64,000 bases of DNA, taken from assembly GCA_008921705.1 (NCBI GenBank), contig VFFE01007583.1, forward strand, positions 3,407,622 to 3,471,621, in the 5' to 3' direction. The translations under genes were made by a program, and so were the position numbers. Numbering within the stretch: the first letter of the stretch is position 1; each line of letters opens with the position of its first letter. The notes beneath the pieces were generated by a model. It was not told the origin of the DNA and searched no databases. It worked only from the letters and a program-made list of their open reading frames with translations. This DNA comes from Burhinus oedicnemus. Lineage: Eukaryota > Chordata > Aves > Charadriiformes > Burhinidae. Shown in pieces: positions 61,516-64,000 of this stretch.

Positions 61516-64000
61516 CAGCTCAGCACTGAATTCCCACAGAAAGAATCACAATTACACAAACGCATACCTTTCCCTAGCAGTTATGTCTGCCCATGCACTC
61601 TGCATATACTAGGCTACACGTGAGCCACTTCCCAAAAGCCTCAGAATATTATACATCAACTATACGACCCCAGAAGCACGTGCTGTAGCACAGCTGGCAA
61701 AACGAAGCGTGTATATGGCGGTCTTTCACTCAGCAATCTTATTTTATAATGCTGACAGAAAAACCTCTCCATGTTCATTTGCAGGTCTGCTGTCAGTATT
61801 GTGGTATTTATATTATAGATACATTTACATAATATTTATGTATTAGTACTGCTTTCATTAATCAGCTTTGCCATCCGGAAGTTGGCAATGAGGCCGGCAC
61901 CCACTAATTGTAGATTTAAATGGAAGTGCTGCGCTCTTTGAGGTGACAGGTACATACGTTTTTGGTGGATGTAAAGGCCAGGTAGTAAGAAATATGTGGT
62001 AGTTACGCTTATTTATCTATGCCTACATACTAGGCTAAGGGTGTCTTAACAAGTTTAAAAATGTATAAAGCCTGATTTTTCTGTCTAGTGGCAAGTCACA
62101 GGACCGCTAACTTTGAGTAGAGACTTACCCCTTCCAAAAGTTAGATGTGCTGACAAATTGCTGCTCTAAACAAATAGCAGTGTTGAAGACCTCTCTGCTA
62201 ACACTATCAGATAAGTACATCTACAATCTCTGCTTCCCACATTTGACACTTCTTAAGGGCTTGCCTACACAGCAAAGTTGTTCTTACATTGATTTTAAAA
62301 AATGTCATTTGGTTTATGAGTGATTTAGTTTAACCTAGTTTAAATAGATTCTCTTGAAAAATATGTGTTTATATAAAACATTGCATGTATGCAAGTATAA
62401 AAGCTCTGCAGAAACTAACACCATCCAGGTTCTGACTTGGATAGAAATTGGGTTGTTGTACAATTTCCAGTCTTGGACTCAGATGAAGGTTTGTGCTTTG
62501 TTCTGTTTTTTCAAAAGAAATGAAAATGTCTCTAGGCATTTTAAATTACTGCTGAATAAAAAAAAAATGATTGATATATATGTGTGTGTATATAAAACCA
62601 TATATATATATATATATATATACAGACACATATATATATACACACATCTTACTTCTGTTGGCATAACTAATGCTTTTATTTAGGTGTCCTGATCTGCTTA
62701 GGGGCACTTGCTCTGAACAAAATGAAGAGAAGTACGTGCTATCTGAGACACTCATATAATGCTAGTATTTCTAGACTGAAGTGCTTTCCTCCGTGAAATA
62801 TGGAATGTTAACAATTCCTTCTCATTGATATGGTTGTAACTGATGTGACACATCCTTTCTGTGTTGCCCATCCAATGTTCTAACACCAAAGTTAAATAAA
62901 AATTGGCACAAGTGGGATTTCTCTTGTTCTGTGATGTAGAAGAATAGCAAGTCATGGTTTGTATAAATTACTTCGCAGTCACAGTTATATATGATATAGT
63001 TTCCTAATGAGGCCAATTCTCTAGGCAACAGTCCAACCCTGTAAATGTCTAAGCACAGGAATACAGCCAGCAGGATGTCCAATTCAGTTGAATTCAATGG
63101 AGATGATTTGGTAGTCATAATCACCTCACCTCTGTGAGCTGTATTCCCATTGTAAGTAATGTGTTCAGAAAGAAAAAATTATTTATATACTCCTTCTTAA
63201 GTGAATTGTTTCAAAACCTCCTCATTTTCCCTGTGTATTTTACCATGCATGTTTTGAAATATGGTTTCTCTCCTGAAATTCAAAACAACCTTCAAGAAAA
63301 ACAACGAAGAAATTATACTGAAGAAGCCCTAAGTATATTTAATAGAGTGCCTTGTGATTTGGGTAACCAAAGAAGTCTACTTGTGACCATTTTATGTTCC
63401 TGAAATAAAAATAAGTTTCAGTCTTTCGGATCACAGGTCACAAGCTGATGTACTTTTCTTTTGGCTTGCCTCTCCATCATTCCATCTCTTCTCCCCCACA
63501 TCTCTATTCATCTGTGTGCAAAGCAGTGTAAAAATACTTTCACTGCAAATCAGTGGGATATTTTGTTTTGTTAGTCCTTTCAGGCAACTTCACATGCACT
63601 TGGGCGTGTGTCGCTACAGCTGCATGTATTGCACCTCAAAATCAAAAGTTAGGCCTAATTGATGTCTTACAAGAAGGCTGGACCACAACTACGCATGGTG
63701 ATGATTTAGCTCATTTTGCATGCACTGTGTGTCTGGGGCACCATGAAGCTTGCCTATGTCCTGACAATATCCACAAACCTGAAATTCACCATCCACTGGA
63801 GCTGATAATTGCCAGTGTAGGTCACTACGGTATTATTGTGAAGACCTCTGTGAAATGGCCCCGAGATGGAAGGAAAATAGACTTTGAAGTTACTTCTGTA
63901 TCACTGCCTCCCAGGCGTGCTGAGTGCTGCTCAGCCCATCCTTGTCCAGGAACCTGGTGTCAGAGCAGCTTTGCAGGGCTAATAAAAAGAGCAATCAATT
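61516..64000. other. Intergenic sequence to the end of the window
   Basis: No gene is seen. It holds the TA/TG microsatellite at 62572-62646. A short GGGCTTGCCTACACAGCAAAG stretch near 62257 resembles the end of an old hAT-like DNA element. Confidence 0.55.
62572..62646 (+). repeat. (TA)n/(TG)n microsatellite
   Basis: Runs of TA (the longest at about 62600-62622) alternate with TGTGTG and ACACAC segments. The array is largely self-complementary. Confidence 0.92.

Noticed and set aside
62257..62340. GCTTGCCTACACAGCAAAG, resembling the end of a hAT-like element.
   Set aside because: Only one possible end is visible, so it is too weak to annotate as an element.
1..64000. tRNA, rRNA, CRISPR arrays, operons, phage or insertion sequences.
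   Set aside because: None seen. The sequence is vertebrate nuclear DNA with spliced gene structure.

Overview
The window is vertebrate nuclear DNA, almost certainly from a bird. Three fragments of the CR1 retroposon carry the typical avian 3' end (tandem ATTCTATG-like octamers), there is an avian-type retroviral LTR, interspersed repeats are otherwise sparse, and the one recognisable gene has vertebrate exon-intron structure. The species cannot be fixed from the sequence.

Region 1 (1-12.6 kb) is the 3' end of COBL (cordon-bleu WH2 repeat protein, an actin-filament nucleator) on the plus strand. It contains one very large exon (707-2730) ending in WH2 domain 1, a 120-nt exon (3327-3446) with WH2 domain 2, a 252-nt exon (5576-5827) with a proline-rich linker and WH2 domain 3, and a terminal exon (from 11287) that codes only five residues before TGA. 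A 3' UTR of about 1.3 kb follows, with a poly(A) signal at 12583. All coding junctions are in phase 0 and read through cleanly. The 5' part of the gene, including the COBL N-terminal domain, lies upstream of the window.

Region 2 (12.6-64 kb) is non-coding sequence downstream of COBL, with no gene I can support. From knowledge of the mammalian locus it is probably part of the COBL-GRB10 interval (inference). It holds two CR1 fragments on the minus strand (21.2-21.9 kb and 51.8-52.0 kb), an ancient CR1 copy (32.5-32.9 kb), a probable old hAT-like DNA element (20.7-20.95 kb), MIR-like and L3-like fossils (23.7 kb, 18.4 kb), a solo LTR with a 6-bp target duplication (50.82-51.42 kb) and several simple repeats. 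A CpG-rich stretch with a good TATA box (46.25-46.62 kb) could be an unannotated promoter. Several AT-rich stretches look like candidate conserved regulatory elements.

No novel multi-gene system was found. The best leads are the WH2 exon architecture and micro-coding last exon of COBL, the orphan promoter-like island at 46.4 kb, an exon-like block at 30.58 kb, a 221-codon open frame at 60.85 kb, and a homeodomain-type hairpin at 41.65 kb.
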